From Streptomyces violaceusniger Tu 4113 (GTDB lineage: Bacteria > Actinomycetota > Actinomycetes > Streptomycetales > Streptomycetaceae), in the NCBI RefSeq assembly GCF_000147815.2, contig NC_015957.1, forward strand, positions 7,626,001 through 7,690,000: a DNA stretch of 64,000 nucleotides, written 5' to 3'. A program made the translations under genes and the position numbers. The notes beneath the pieces were generated by a model, which saw nothing but the letters and a program-made list of their open reading frames with translations, did no database searches and was not told the origin of the DNA. Positions 28,073 through 36,672 of this stretch are shown one piece after another; the first letter of the stretch is position 1; every line of letters starts with the position of its first letter.

Positions 28073-29050
28073 TCAGCGCTGCGCGGCGCGGGCCCGTCGG
28101 TAGAGCACCGTGCCCGCCAGCAGCAGGCCCGCGGCGGCCGGAATCGCCAGCTCGACGGGGCCGCCGGCACCGGTGTGCGCGAGCTGCTCCTTGCCGCCGA
28201 GGTTCGCGGACGGGTCGAGGCCGTGGTTTCCCGCCTGCTCAGCGGGGTCGTCCGAGTCACCGCCACCGGGGTTCGAGCCCCCGGGGTTACTGGGGTTGCC
28301 AGGATTGCCGGGGTTGCCCGGCTCACCGGGCTGCCCGGGGTTGCCAGGGTTACCCGGGTTCCCAGGGTTGCCGGGGTTCCCAGGGTTACCCGGGTTCCCA
28401 GGGTTACCCGGGTTCCCAGGGTCACCCGGATTCCCAGGGTCACCCGGATTCCCAGGGTTACCCGGATTCCCAGGGTTACCCGGATTCCCAGGATTGCCGG
28501 GGTTACCCGGATTCCCAGGGTTACCCGGGTTGCCAGGGTTACCCGGGTTGCCAGGGTTACCCGGGTTGCCAGGGTTACCCGGGTTGCCAGGGTTCTCCGG
28601 CACCGCCGGGACCGTCTCAGTGCAGTCGCCGCCGTCGCTGGTGTTGCCGAACCCGACCGCGCTGATGTTGTTCCCGCACACATTGACCGGAACGCCGATC
28701 GGGGCCTGGATGTTGTTGCCGGAGCCGACCCCCGACGAGTCACTGGCGCTGCCCTGCGCCTGCGGACCGCCGGCCTGGGTACCGCCACCGCCGGACGAGT
28801 CGTCCGAACCGCCGCCGCACCGCCCCCCACCGGCACCGTTGAAGACGCCGATGACGCTCACCGTGTTGCCACACAGATTCACCGGCACATGCACCGGGAC
28901 CTGGATGTTGTTGCCCGAGACGACGCCCGACGAGTACGCGGCGCCACCATCGGCCCCCGGACCCGCCGCCTGGGCGTAACCGCCGGTCACGGCGAGAACG
29001 CCGCTCGCCGCGGCTACGGTGATCAGGCCCTTTTTCGCAACCTGTCGCAT
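28073..29050 (-). CDS. chpC: Long chaplin with collagen-like stalk and sortase signal
   Basis: 325 aa from the ATG at 29050, with GGGGAG upstream. Signal peptide to about AQA (residue 28). It has two chaplin domains, each with SSG..SGNNIQ.P..VPVN.CGN and a paired cysteine (about residues 35-80 and 100-145). Then come about 35 Gly-Asn-Pro-type triplets. The cell-wall sorting signal is LAHTGAGG, followed by a hydrophobic helix and RRARAAQR. Long chaplins are wall-anchored by class E sortase and coat aerial hyphae and spores. The name follows the S. coelicolor position (SCO1674). Confidence 0.88.
   Translation of the reverse strand: MRQVAKKGLITVAAASGVLAVTGGYAQAAGPGADGGAAYSSGVVSGNNIQVPVHVPVNLCGNTVSVIGVFNGAGGGRCGGGSDDSSGGGGTQAGGPQAQGSASDSSGVGSGNNIQAPIGVPVNVCGNNISAVGFGNTSDGGDCTETVPAVPENPGNPGNPGNPGNPGNPGNPGNPGNPGNPGNPGNPGNPGNPGNPGNPGNPGDPGNPGDPGNPGNPGNPGNPGNPGNPGNPGNPGNPGQPGEPGNPGNPGNPSNPGGSNPGGGDSDDPAEQAGNHGLDPSANLGGKEQLAHTGAGGPVELAIPAAAGLLLAGTVLYRRARAAQR
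28282..28594. repeat. Collagen-like (Asn-Pro-Gly)n coding repeat in chpC
   Basis: About 313 nt of 9-nt units, mostly arranged as 18-bp pairs of the type CCAGGGTTACCCGGGTTC or TTGCC variants on the plus strand. They encode roughly 35 triplets, mainly N-P-G with a few D-P-G, Q-P-G and E-P-G. This gives glycine at every third residue with Pro in the middle position, the periodicity of bacterial collagen-like stalks. Unit length is a multiple of three, so the number can change in frame. Confidence 0.9.
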
Positions 29051-29377
29051 AACTGTCTGCTCCCCTAGCCTTCCGTCCCGGCCGGAGTGCGCGCGGGCGA
29101 TCTCGCCCGCACCCCCATCCCCGGGCGTCCCGGAGCACGCACACTCCGAAACCGCCCGGGGCTCACACCCCGGTGGACCGTGACCCGATGTCACGTGATC
29201 GATGCGGTAGTTGCCGAAGGCGGGGTACAGCACCACCCCTTGTCGGCACCGCGGCCCGGTTACGGGCCGCACACACCATGTAACGAGGAAGGAGCAATCA
29301 AGCTATCAAGCTACGACACCATTCACCCTTTTTGGTTCCTTCGGTATGTGTGATCGATTAGGCCGTTCGTGCAGCCT
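29051..29377. other. Upstream region of chpC; no gene seen
   Basis: A 327-nt gap between the chpC start and the end of the M20 peptidase gene on the same strand. It should hold the chpC promoter. The AT-rich part 29290-29360 (including TTTTTGGTTCC) is unusual for this genome. GTTAC (29259-29263) and GTAAC (29280-29284) form a spaced inverted repeat. A second chaplin gene (chpH), which I recall beside chpC in S. coelicolor, is not present here. Confidence 0.5.
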
Positions 29378-30715
29378 TCAGCAGGCGTCCAGGAACCGGT
29401 CCAGCACCCGCACGCCGAACTTCAGCCCGTCCACCGGCACCCGTTCGTCGACCCCGTGGAACATCCCGGCGAAGTCCAGCTCGGGGGGCAGCCGCAGCGG
29501 CGCGAAGCCGAAGCAGCGGATGCCGAGGTCGTCGAAGGACTTCGCGTCCGTACCGCCCGAGAGGCAGTACGGCACGGCGCGGGCGATCGGGTCCTCGGCC
29601 TTCAGCGCCGACTGCATGGCATCGACCAGCGCCCCGTCGAAGTTGGTCTCCAGCGCCTTGTCCGCGTGCACGTCCTCCCGCTTGACCCGCGGGCCGAGGA
29701 TGCGGTCGAGGTCGGTCAGGAACTCCTCCTCGAACCCCGGCAGGAAGCGCCCGTCCACATGCGCCGTGGCCTGCCCCGGAATGACGTTGACCTTGTAGCC
29801 GGCGTCGAGCATGGTCGGGGCGGCGGTGTTCTGGAGCGTGGCCCCGATGATCTTCGCGATGCCGCCCAGCTTGGCCAGCGTCTCGTCCATGTTCTCCGGG
29901 TCGAGCGGGGTGCCGAGCGCATCGGACAGCTCGTCCAGGAAGGACCGTACGGTCTTGGTGACCCGCACCGGGAACTTGTGCCGCCCGAGCCGCCCGACCG
30001 CCTCCGTCAGCTCCGTGATGGCGTTGTCGTTGTTGGTCATGGAGCCGTGCCCCGCGGTGCCGTCCACCGTGAGCCGCATCCAGTGCATGCCCTTCTGCGC
30101 GGTCTCGATCAGATAGAGCCGCAGATCCTCGTTGACGGTGAAGGAGAAGCCGCCGACCTCGCCGATCGCCTCCGTCACGCCCTCGAAGAGGTCGGGGTGG
30201 TTGTTGACCAGGTGCTTGGCCCCGTAGACCCCGCCCGCCTCCTCATCGGCGAGGAAGGCCAGCACGATGTCGCGCGGGGGCTTGCGGCCGCTGCGCAGCC
30301 GGTCCCGGACGACCGCGAGCGTCATCGCGTCCATGTCCTTCATGTCCACCGCGCCCCGGCCCCAGACGCAGTCGTCCACGATCTCGCCGGAGAAGGGGTG
30401 GTGGGTCCAGTCCTCGGCGTTGGCCGGTACGACGTCGGTGTGGCCGTGGATGAGCAGCGCCGGACGGGACGGATCCTCCCCCTCGATCCGCGCCACGGTC
30501 GACGCCCTGCCCTTGTGCGACTCGAAGATCTTCGGTTCGAGCCCCACCTCGGCGAGCTTCTCGGCGACGTACTCGGCGGCCGCGCGCTCACCGGGGCCGG
30601 AGTGGTCGCCATAGTTACTGGTGTCGATCCGGATCAGGTCACGGCAGAGGTCGACCACCTCGTCCTCGCCCCTGACCGTTCCGGTCGTCGTCGCGCCCGA
30701 AAGCGACTCACTCAC
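29378..30715 (-). CDS. M20 family metallopeptidase (dipeptidase/deacylase-like)
   Basis: 445 aa from the GTG at 30715, with AGGAGG 4 nt upstream. Dinuclear zinc motifs: LLIHGHTDVVPA (His, Asp), WGRGAVDMKD (bridging Asp), ADEEAGG (catalytic Glu-Glu) and a C-terminal FHGVDERV histidine. The dimerisation/lid domain lies between about residues 190 and 330. Cytosolic: no signal peptide. Substrate not predictable beyond an N-acyl amino acid or dipeptide. Confidence 0.9.
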   Translation of the reverse strand: MSESLSGATTTGTVRGEDEVVDLCRDLIRIDTSNYGDHSGPGERAAAEYVAEKLAEVGLEPKIFESHKGRASTVARIEGEDPSRPALLIHGHTDVVPANAEDWTHHPFSGEIVDDCVWGRGAVDMKDMDAMTLAVVRDRLRSGRKPPRDIVLAFLADEEAGGVYGAKHLVNNHPDLFEGVTEAIGEVGGFSFTVNEDLRLYLIETAQKGMHWMRLTVDGTAGHGSMTNNDNAITELTEAVGRLGRHKFPVRVTKTVRSFLDELSDALGTPLDPENMDETLAKLGGIAKIIGATLQNTAAPTMLDAGYKVNVIPGQATAHVDGRFLPGFEEEFLTDLDRILGPRVKREDVHADKALETNFDGALVDAMQSALKAEDPIARAVPYCLSGGTDAKSFDDLGIRCFGFAPLRLPPELDFAGMFHGVDERVPVDGLKFGVRVLDRFLDAC

Positions 30716-30948
30716 GATGCCTCCTCGTCGTTGCGCTGCCGCGGGACGCCCAGGTACGGACCCCCGCGGCAGGGGTCACCCGCCCATCCTCCTCCGCTCG
30801 CCCGCCCAGCCCAAGGCTGCAATACCGCCGTCATGCCCCCGTCACACAGCGCGGCCGCGGAGGCGCGACCGGCTGTGATCGAGCACGTCCCGATGTTTGC
30901 TATGGTTTTCCACGTCGGAACGGCCGCGGGCCGACCGGCAGACACCTG

Positions 30949-31036
30949 GTCCGGGTGGCGGAATGGCAGACGCGCTAGCTTGAGGTGCTAGTGCCCTTTA
31001 TCGGGCGTGGGGGTTCAAGTCCCCCCTCGGACACCA
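30949..31036 (+). tRNA. tRNA-Leu (anticodon GAG), CCA encoded
   Basis: An 88-nt class II tRNA. The acceptor stem GTCCGGG (30949-30955) pairs with CTCGGAC (31026-31032), with one G-T. The anticodon stem CTAGC/GCTAG (30975-30979, 30987-30991) encloses loop TTGAGGT with anticodon GAG at 30982-30984. A long variable arm (GTGCCCTTTATCGGGCGT region) and GTTCAAGTC T-loop follow. The 3' end is ACCA. A possible -10 TATGGT is at 30901-30906. Confidence 0.95.
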
Positions 31037-31042
31037 GCTCAG

Positions 31043-31071
31043 ACCCCACTCCACGTGGGGTTTTCTGTTTT
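31043..31071 (+). terminator. Rho-independent terminator of tRNA-Leu
   Basis: Stem ACCCCAC (31043-31049) with GTGGGGT (31055-31061), 5-nt loop, immediately followed by a T-rich tract (TTTTCTGTTTT). This is a textbook intrinsic terminator 7 nt after the tRNA. Confidence 0.88.
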
Positions 31072-31125
31072 CCAGGACGGTGGCGTGACCAACCACGTGA
31101 CCAACAGCCTGGCGCGCCCCCCTTC

Positions 31126-31908
31126 TCAGGCGCCGGCGCCCCCGTCGACCGGCACGATCGCGCCGGTCACCATCGAGGCACGGTCACTGAGCAGCCACGC
31201 GGCCACCTCGGCCACCTCGCTGGGCTCGGCCATGCGGCCGAGTGGGGTCGCCGCGTTAATGCGCTCGATGATGCCCGGGGATACCGCCTCCCACGCGTCG
31301 ATCATCTCCGTGGCGGTGCCGCCGGGGGTGATGCCGTTCACTCGGACGCCCTGAGGGCCCCAGGTCACGGCCGCGGTCTCGGTGATGCTGTTGAGGGCGC
31401 GCTTCATGGCGCCGTATGCGGGGAGGGCGGGGTTCGCGCGGCGGCTGCCGATGCTCGAGGTGTTGACGATCGCCCCACCACCGTTGTGGCGCATGAGTGC
31501 GGCCTCGGCGGTCATGGCGGTCCAGTGCGAGCGGAAATTCACGGCGAACTGCTCGTCGATGTCCTCGTCACTCGTGGTCTCGAGCGGGCCGGGCTGCTGG
31601 ATCGCCGCGCCGTTGTTGAACGCGCCGTCGAGCCGTCCGTGCAGCTCCTCGACGCGGTCGACCGCCGCGCGGACGCTCGCACGGTCGGCGAGGTCCAGGG
31701 GGACGGCGTCGGCGACGCCTCCGTCGGCGCGGACCTCGGTGACGATGCGGTCGAGCGCGTCCGTGCTGCGGGCGGCGAGCACGACGGCGGCGCCCTCGGC
31801 GGCGAAGAGCCGGGCCGCGGCCGCCCCGATGCCGCGGCTGGCGCCGGTGATGAACACGACCTTGCCGGTGAGCAGGCCGATGGGTGCGATGTCGGTGTTG
31901 TTCGTCAT
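31126..31908 (-). CDS. SDR family oxidoreductase
   Basis: 260 aa from the ATG at 31908 (MTNNTDIAP). Classical SDR elements: ITGASRGIG cofactor loop, LDLADRAS, a slightly unusual FNNGAAIQ at the NNAG position, NTSSIGS (Ser) and YGAMK (Tyr/Lys). C-terminal IVPVDGG. It is divergent from an MmyB-type regulator across 86 nt, so the pair probably forms one regulatory module. Substrate unknown. Confidence 0.85.
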   Translation of the reverse strand: MTNNTDIAPIGLLTGKVVFITGASRGIGAAAARLFAAEGAAVVLAARSTDALDRIVTEVRADGGVADAVPLDLADRASVRAAVDRVEELHGRLDGAFNNGAAIQQPGPLETTSDEDIDEQFAVNFRSHWTAMTAEAALMRHNGGGAIVNTSSIGSRRANPALPAYGAMKRALNSITETAAVTWGPQGVRVNGITPGGTATEMIDAWEAVSPGIIERINAATPLGRMAEPSEVAEVAAWLLSDRASMVTGAIVPVDGGAGA

Positions 31909-31954
31909 GACGACAGTGTCAGTCCGGCCTCCGGGCCGGATGCAGGCACAGGCT

Positions 31955-31963
31955 GTACCAGGA
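31955..31963. promoter_or_regulatory. Site shared with the second MmyB/SDR module
   Basis: GTACCAGGA on the plus strand (TCCTGGTAC on the minus) lies in the divergent promoter of the SDR/MmyB pair. The same 9-mer occurs at 42687-42695 beside the second MmyB-type regulator. A common operator or promoter element for this regulator family is inferred. Confidence 0.4.
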
Positions 31964-31994
31964 TCCGTGGCCGCGCGGCGTGCAGACTTGGGGT

Positions 31995-32843
31995 ATGAAC
32001 AGGCAGGAGCTCGGGGCGTTCCTCCGTAGTCGGCGCGAGCGGCTGCGGCCGCAGGATGTCGGCCTTCCCTCCGGACCGCGACGCCGGACACCGGGTCTGC
32101 GCCGCGAGGAGGCAGCGGTCCTCGCGCACATCTCCACGGAGTACTACGTCCGGCTCGAGCAGGGCAGGGCGCCGCGGCCGTCGGGCGAGGTCCTCGCCGG
32201 GATCGCGGGCGCGCTGCGGCTCACCGACGCCGAGTCCGACCACCTCCACGTCCTCGCGGGTACCGCGCCGACTCGTACCCGGGTGCACCGGCGCGACGTC
32301 CGCCCGAGCATCCTCGCGCTCCTCGAGCGGCTGCCGCAGACGGCCGCTTTCGTGATATCCGCCGCGTTCGAGGTGCTCGCGTGGAACGACCTCGCGGCCG
32401 CGCTCATGGAGGACTTCGCCGGGCTCGACCCAAGGGACCGCAATCTCGCGCGCCGGGCATTCCTCGGGCCGGTGCCACCTGACACTCCGCTGTACGGGAT
32501 CTCCGACGCCGCCGAGTTCCGGCACCACGTCGTCATGGAGCTCCGTGCCACCCTCGCCCGCTACCCGACGGATCCCGCGGTGACCGGCCTCGTCGACGAG
32601 CTCCGCGACGCCAGCCCCGACTTCGCCCGGCTCTGGGAGCGGCACGACGTACAGGCCGCGCCGGTGCTCACGAAGACCTTCCACCACCCGGTCGTCGGGG
32701 AGATCACCGTCGACTGCGACTCGCTCGCGCTCACCGACCACGACCAGCACCTCGTGCTCTACAGCGCGCCGCCGGGATCCCCTGGCGCCGAGGCGCTGGC
32801 CCTGCTGAATGTGCTGGCCGAGGCCGGTGAGTCTCTGCGGTAG
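31995..32843 (+). CDS. XRE/MmyB-type helix-turn-helix regulator
   Basis: 282 aa from the ATG at 31995 (MNRQELGAFLRSRRE). N-terminal HTH: RTPGLRREEAAVLAHISTEYYVRLEQGRAP (about residues 30-60). The C-terminal MmyB-like ligand-binding domain (about 105-275) contains VLAWNDLAAALM and the late VDCDSLAL/HLVLYSAPPGS segments. Such regulators usually control an adjacent divergent SDR gene, as here. Confidence 0.88.
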   Translation: MNRQELGAFLRSRRERLRPQDVGLPSGPRRRTPGLRREEAAVLAHISTEYYVRLEQGRAPRPSGEVLAGIAGALRLTDAESDHLHVLAGTAPTRTRVHRRDVRPSILALLERLPQTAAFVISAAFEVLAWNDLAAALMEDFAGLDPRDRNLARRAFLGPVPPDTPLYGISDAAEFRHHVVMELRATLARYPTDPAVTGLVDELRDASPDFARLWERHDVQAAPVLTKTFHHPVVGEITVDCDSLALTDHDQHLVLYSAPPGSPGAEALALLNVLAEAGESLR

Positions 32844-32887
32844 CGAACACGGCCCGGTTCTCGGCCTTGGCCCGCGCCCGCACCGCC

Positions 32888-32925
32888 TTTTCTGCGCCGT
32901 GGCGAATTTTCTGCGCTGTGGCGAA
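32888..32925. repeat. Tandem 19-bp direct repeat upstream of SDR gene
   Basis: TTTTCTGCGCCGTGGCGAA (32888-32906) is repeated directly at 32907-32925 with one C-to-T change. It lies 87 nt upstream of the next SDR start, in an AT-rich promoter-like stretch (ends with AAAAAAATCGACG). Possible tandem regulator site. Confidence 0.75.
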
Positions 32926-33011
32926 AAAAATCGACGCGATGTAGATTTTCAGTGAGAGAGGCCGGATCGTACCCGCGGCGCGGCTGCCGCGGCCAAGGGA
33001 TGTGAGTGGAT

Positions 33012-33860
33012 ATGAAGACCTTCCTGATCACCGGTGTGAGCAGCGGGCTGGGTCGGGCGTTCGCCGAGGGAGCCCTCGCGTCGGGGCACTCGGTGGTCGG
33101 CACCGTTCGCCGGGAGGCCGATATGGCGGCGTTCGAGGCCCTGGCGCCGGGACGGGCCCATGCGCGTCAGTTGGATGTCACCGATGACGAGGCCGTATGC
33201 GCCGTGGTAGACGAGGTCGAGTCGACTGTCGGTCCACTCGATGTGGCCATCGCCAACGCGGGTTACGGCCTGGAGGGGATCTTCGAGGAGACACCGCTGT
33301 CGGCGGTCCGGGCGCAGTTCGCGACCAACGTCTTCGGTGCCGCGGCGACTCTGCAGGCCGTCCTTCCCCATATGCGCAAGCGGCGCGCGGGCCACCTGAT
33401 GGCGGTGACGTCCATGGGCGGCCTGATGGCGGTGCCCGGCATGTCGGCGTACTGCGGGAGCAAGTTCGCGCTGGAGGGCATGCTCGAGAGCATCCGCAAG
33501 GAGGTCGCCGCGTTCGGCATCCACGTCACGGCCATCGAGCCCGGTTCGTTCCGTACGGACTGGGCCGGGCGGTCGATGACCCGTGCCGAACGTGCCATCG
33601 CCGACTACGACGCGTTGTTCACACCGATCCGCGAGGCGCGGGTCAAGGCCAGTGGCAACCAGCTCGGCAATCCGCGGAGCGCCGCCGAAGCGGTGCTGCA
33701 CATCCTCGACGTCCCCGAGCCCCCTGCCCACCTGGTGCTGGGCTCGGACGCGCTGCGCCTGGTCACGGCGGCCCGGCAGGCGGTGGACGACGACATCCGC
33801 ACCTGGGAGAAGCTGTCGCGGAGCACCGACTTCCCCGACGGAGCCCAGCTCAAGGGCTGA
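33012..33860 (+). CDS. SDR family oxidoreductase
   Basis: About 282 aa from the ATG at 33012. A GTG 6 nt earlier is an alternative. Motifs: FLITGVSSGLGRAFAEGAL, LDVTDDEAV, IANAGYGLEG, TSMGG (Ser position) and YCGSKFALEG (Tyr/Lys). It is followed 129 nt later by a TetR regulator on the same strand, which may control it. Substrate unknown. Confidence 0.86.
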   Translation: MKTFLITGVSSGLGRAFAEGALASGHSVVGTVRREADMAAFEALAPGRAHARQLDVTDDEAVCAVVDEVESTVGPLDVAIANAGYGLEGIFEETPLSAVRAQFATNVFGAAATLQAVLPHMRKRRAGHLMAVTSMGGLMAVPGMSAYCGSKFALEGMLESIRKEVAAFGIHVTAIEPGSFRTDWAGRSMTRAERAIADYDALFTPIREARVKASGNQLGNPRSAAEAVLHILDVPEPPAHLVLGSDALRLVTAARQAVDDDIRTWEKLSRSTDFPDGAQLKG

Positions 33861-33989
33861 TCACCGTGCCGGGACGCGGTCGCTGAAGGCCGTGGGGAGC
33901 GCGTGGTCCCCGGCCGGACAACGGCCATGCCGTGGGCCCGTGTCCGGCGGAAGTACAGTGCTCGGGAGAGTCGATCAGGGGAGACCGCA

Positions 33990-34583
33990 GTGGGAAGGCG
34001 CAGTGCCGCCCCGAGGAAGGGAGACCTGCGCGAGCAGGCCCTTCTGGACGCCGCCGAAGCGCTGCTCGAGCACACGAGCCTCGAGGAGCTGACGGTCGAG
34101 GCGATCGCCAAAGGCGCCGGGATCTCACGCGGCTCCCTCTACTTCTACTTCGGCAACAAGCACGAGGTCCTCGCCGCTCTCGTCGAGCGCACCATGCGCA
34201 CCATCCGGGCCGCGGCCGACAGCACGGCGCAGGACGCGGCATCCCCGCCCGTCGATGTCATGGAACGGGCCGTCCACGGGGTGGAGCGGGTCTGGCGCGA
34301 ACACGGCACCGTCATGCGGGCGGCTGTGGACTACTCCGCGCTGCATCCGGTGGTCGGATCCGCCTGGCACGACACGGTCGACGCCTTCGCCCGGGCCATG
34401 ACGCAGGTGCTGAGGCGGGCGGGGATCCCGGATGAGGACGGCCCCGGCGGAGCCGCCGCGCTGGCCCGCGCACTGTGCTGGATGACGGAACGCACCTTCT
34501 ACCGCGCCGCCTGCTCGCCCGGGGAAGATCTCGCCCAGGCGACCGTGACCACCGTCGAGATCTGGCGCCGTGTCATGAAGTGA
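33990..34583 (+). CDS. TetR family transcriptional regulator
   Basis: 197 aa from the GTG at 33990, with GGGGAG 6 nt upstream. TetR HTH at about residues 15-60: REQALLDAAEALLEHTSLEELTVEAIA then GISRGSLYFYFGNKHEVLAAL. The C-terminal domain shows EthR-like features (WHDTVDAFARAMTQVLRRAGI). It is located downstream of an SDR gene and upstream of the kdp region. The 19-bp tandem repeats before the SDR are candidate binding sites. Confidence 0.9.
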   Translation: MGRRSAAPRKGDLREQALLDAAEALLEHTSLEELTVEAIAKGAGISRGSLYFYFGNKHEVLAALVERTMRTIRAAADSTAQDAASPPVDVMERAVHGVERVWREHGTVMRAAVDYSALHPVVGSAWHDTVDAFARAMTQVLRRAGIPDEDGPGGAAALARALCWMTERTFYRAACSPGEDLAQATVTTVEIWRRVMK

Positions 34584-34808
34584 TCATGGCTCGGTCCTCG
34601 ACGCGCACCCGGAGACCTGGGCACGGGCACAGCGAACACCCTCATCCCTCGCCCCAGCGCCCGTAAGGGTCGCGTCAAGGGGGTGCGGATCGGCGTATGG
34701 GACCCGTCAACGACGCTCGGATCCAGCCACGGGCCGGGTTTTCTTCTACCGACAACCCGTCCGATCCGCCACTCGCGGATTCCCCCGACCTCTTTCCAGG
34801 AGTTCGCG

Positions 34809-34892
34809 ATGGCCGATGTGGCCTTCGTCGTCACCACGCTCGCGGTGTTCGCGCTGGTGGCCTTTGTCGCCAAAGGGGTGACGAAGCTGTGA
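34809..34892 (+). CDS. 27-aa single-helix membrane peptide, first gene of kdp operon
   Basis: [27 protein letters not shown]: one hydrophobic helix with Lys at the C-terminal side. AGGAG at 34798-34802 gives a 6-nt spacing to the ATG. Its TGA overlaps the GTG of kdpF (GTGA at 34889-34892), so translation is coupled. It is too short to be called by default gene finders. The 225-nt region before it (34584-34808) presumably has the kdp promoter. No known riboswitch was recognised there. Confidence 0.75.
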   Translation: MADVAFVVTTLAVFALVAFVAKGVTKL

Positions 34893-34978
34893 CCGTCGAA
34901 AACGCCGTCGGCCTCGTCGTCACCGTCGCCCTGTTGGGCTATCTCGTCCTCGCCCTGATCTTCCCGGAGAGGTTCTGA
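34889..34978 (+). CDS. kdpF: Potassium-transporting ATPase subunit F
   Basis: 29 aa from a [32 protein letters not shown] single transmembrane helix ending in the typical KdpF tail (Leu-Ile-x-Pro-Glu-Arg-Phe). It stabilises the KdpFABC complex. It overlaps the preceding small gene by 4 nt and lies 2 nt before kdpA. Confidence 0.88.
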   Translation: MTVENAVGLVVTVALLGYLVLALIFPERF

Positions 34979-34980
34979 CG

Positions 34981-36672
34981 GTGACATCGACCGCTACCGC
35001 GGCGGGAGGCATGGGTCCCGTAGTCGCGGGCGTGCTCCAACTGCTCGCCCTCATAGGGGCGCTGGCGCTCGCCTACGTCCCCCTCGGCAACTACATGGCC
35101 AAGGTCTACTCCTCCGAGAAGCACTGGCGCGTGGAGAAGTGGATCTACAAGGGCATCGGTGCCAACCCCGACACCGAGATGCGCTGGGCCTCGTACCTGC
35201 GCGGGGTGCTGGCCTTCTCGGCGGCCGGTGTGCTCTTCCTGTATCTGCTGCAGCGGCTGCAGGGCAGCCTGCCCGGTTCGCTCGGGTTCTCCTCGATCGA
35301 GCCCGCGCAGGCCTTCGACACGGCCGCGTCCTTCGTGACGAACACCAACTGGCAGTCGTACTACGGCGAGCAGGCCATGGGCCACGTCGTGCAGACCGCC
35401 GGTCTTGCCGTGCAGAACTTCGTCTCGGCCGCCGTCGGCATCGCCGTCGCGGTGGCGCTGGTGCGCGGCTTCGCGCGCTCGCGCACCGGTGAGCTCGGCA
35501 ACTTCTGGGCCGATCTGGTGCGCGGCACGGTCCGCGTCCTGGTGCCGGGCGCGGCGATCGCCGCCGTCGTGCTGGTCGCCTGCGGTGCCCTCCAGAACTT
35601 CTCGGGCATCCACGAGGTGGGCCAGTTCATGGGCGGCTCGCAGCAGTGGAACGGCGGGGCCGTGGCCTCGCAGGAGGCCATCAAGGAGCTGGGCACCAAC
35701 GGCGGCGGTTACTTCAACGCCAACAGCGCCCACCCGTTCGAGAACCCGACCCCGTTCACCAACCTCTTCGAGATCTTCCTGATCCTGGTCATCCCGCTGG
35801 CGCTGACCCGCACCTTCGGCATCATGGTCGGCTCGGTCAAGCAGGGTTACGCGATCCTGGCGACCATGGTCACCATCTGGGTCGGCTTCGTCGCCCTGAT
35901 GATGTGGACCGAGTTCGCCCACCACGGCCCGGCCCTTGAGGCCGCCGGTGGCGCGATGGAGGGCAAGGAGGCCCGCTTCGGTGTCGGCGCCTCGGCGCTC
36001 TTCGGGGTGTCGACCACGCTCACCTCGACCGGAGCGGTGGACTCCTTCCACTCCTCCTTCACGGGCCTGGGCGGCGGCATCACCATGCTCGGCATGATGC
36101 TGGGCGAGATCGCGCCCGGTGGGGTGGGCTCCGGCCTCTACGGCATGCTGATCATGGCGATCATCGCGGTGTTCATCGCCGGGCTGATGGTCGGCCGTAC
36201 GCCCGAGTATCTGGGCAAGAAGATCGGCGCCCGCGAGATGAAGCTGGCGGCCTGCTACATCCTGGTCACCCCGGCGCTGGTCCTGACCTTCACCGCCGCC
36301 TCCATGGCCCTGCGGACGCCGCCGAACTCGATGCTCAACTCCGGTGCGCACGGCTTCTCCGAGGTGCTGTACGCGTTCACCTCCGCCTCGAACAACAACG
36401 GCTCCGCCTTCGCGGGCCTGAACGCGAACACCGACTGGTTCAACACCATGACCGGTCTCGCGATGCTGCTCGGCCGGTTCGTGCCCATGGTCTTCGTCCT
36501 GGCGCTCGCGGGCTCGCTCGCCGAGCAGAAGCCGGTGCCGGCCACCGCGGGCACGCTGCGCACCGAGAAACCGCTGTTCACGGGGTTGCTGGTGGGCGCG
36601 ATCCTGATCACCACCGGCCTGACGTACTTCCCGGCGCTGGCGCTGGGGCCGCTGGCCGAGGGGCTGGCGTGA
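34981..36672 (+). CDS. kdpA: Potassium-transporting ATPase subunit A (K+-binding channel-like)
   Basis: 563 aa from a GTG at 34981. Polytopic, with the four selectivity-filter-like loops of KdpA, e.g. [42 protein letters not shown] and [14 protein letters not shown]. It selects K+ for the P-type ATPase. Its stop overlaps the kdpB start region. Confidence 0.96.
   Translation: MTSTATAAGGMGPVVAGVLQLLALIGALALAYVPLGNYMAKVYSSEKHWRVEKWIYKGIGANPDTEMRWASYLRGVLAFSAAGVLFLYLLQRLQGSLPGSLGFSSIEPAQAFDTAASFVTNTNWQSYYGEQAMGHVVQTAGLAVQNFVSAAVGIAVAVALVRGFARSRTGELGNFWADLVRGTVRVLVPGAAIAAVVLVACGALQNFSGIHEVGQFMGGSQQWNGGAVASQEAIKELGTNGGGYFNANSAHPFENPTPFTNLFEIFLILVIPLALTRTFGIMVGSVKQGYAILATMVTIWVGFVALMMWTEFAHHGPALEAAGGAMEGKEARFGVGASALFGVSTTLTSTGAVDSFHSSFTGLGGGITMLGMMLGEIAPGGVGSGLYGMLIMAIIAVFIAGLMVGRTPEYLGKKIGAREMKLAACYILVTPALVLTFTAASMALRTPPNSMLNSGAHGFSEVLYAFTSASNNNGSAFAGLNANTDWFNTMTGLAMLLGRFVPMVFVLALAGSLAEQKPVPATAGTLRTEKPLFTGLLVGAILITTGLTYFPALALGPLAEGLA

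Noticed and set aside
28282..28594. CRISPR-like regular repeats
   Set aside because: Units are 9/18 bp, contiguous without spacers, and translate to Asn-Pro-Gly triplets, so it is a coding repeat.
28110..29068. Rightward collagen-like frames ([12 protein letters not shown] and [11 protein letters not shown]) opposite chpC
   Set aside because: They are opposite-strand readings of the repeat. chpC has a ribosome site, signal peptide, chaplin domains and sorting signal, so only its strand is coding.
30949..31120. Integrated element attachment site at tRNA-Leu
   Set aside because: No integrase gene and no second copy of the tRNA 3' end were found in the window, so only a low-interest note is given.
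34584..34808. c-di-AMP (ydaO-type) riboswitch before kdp
   Set aside because: I looked for the conserved ydaO core and could not see it. No riboswitch is claimed.
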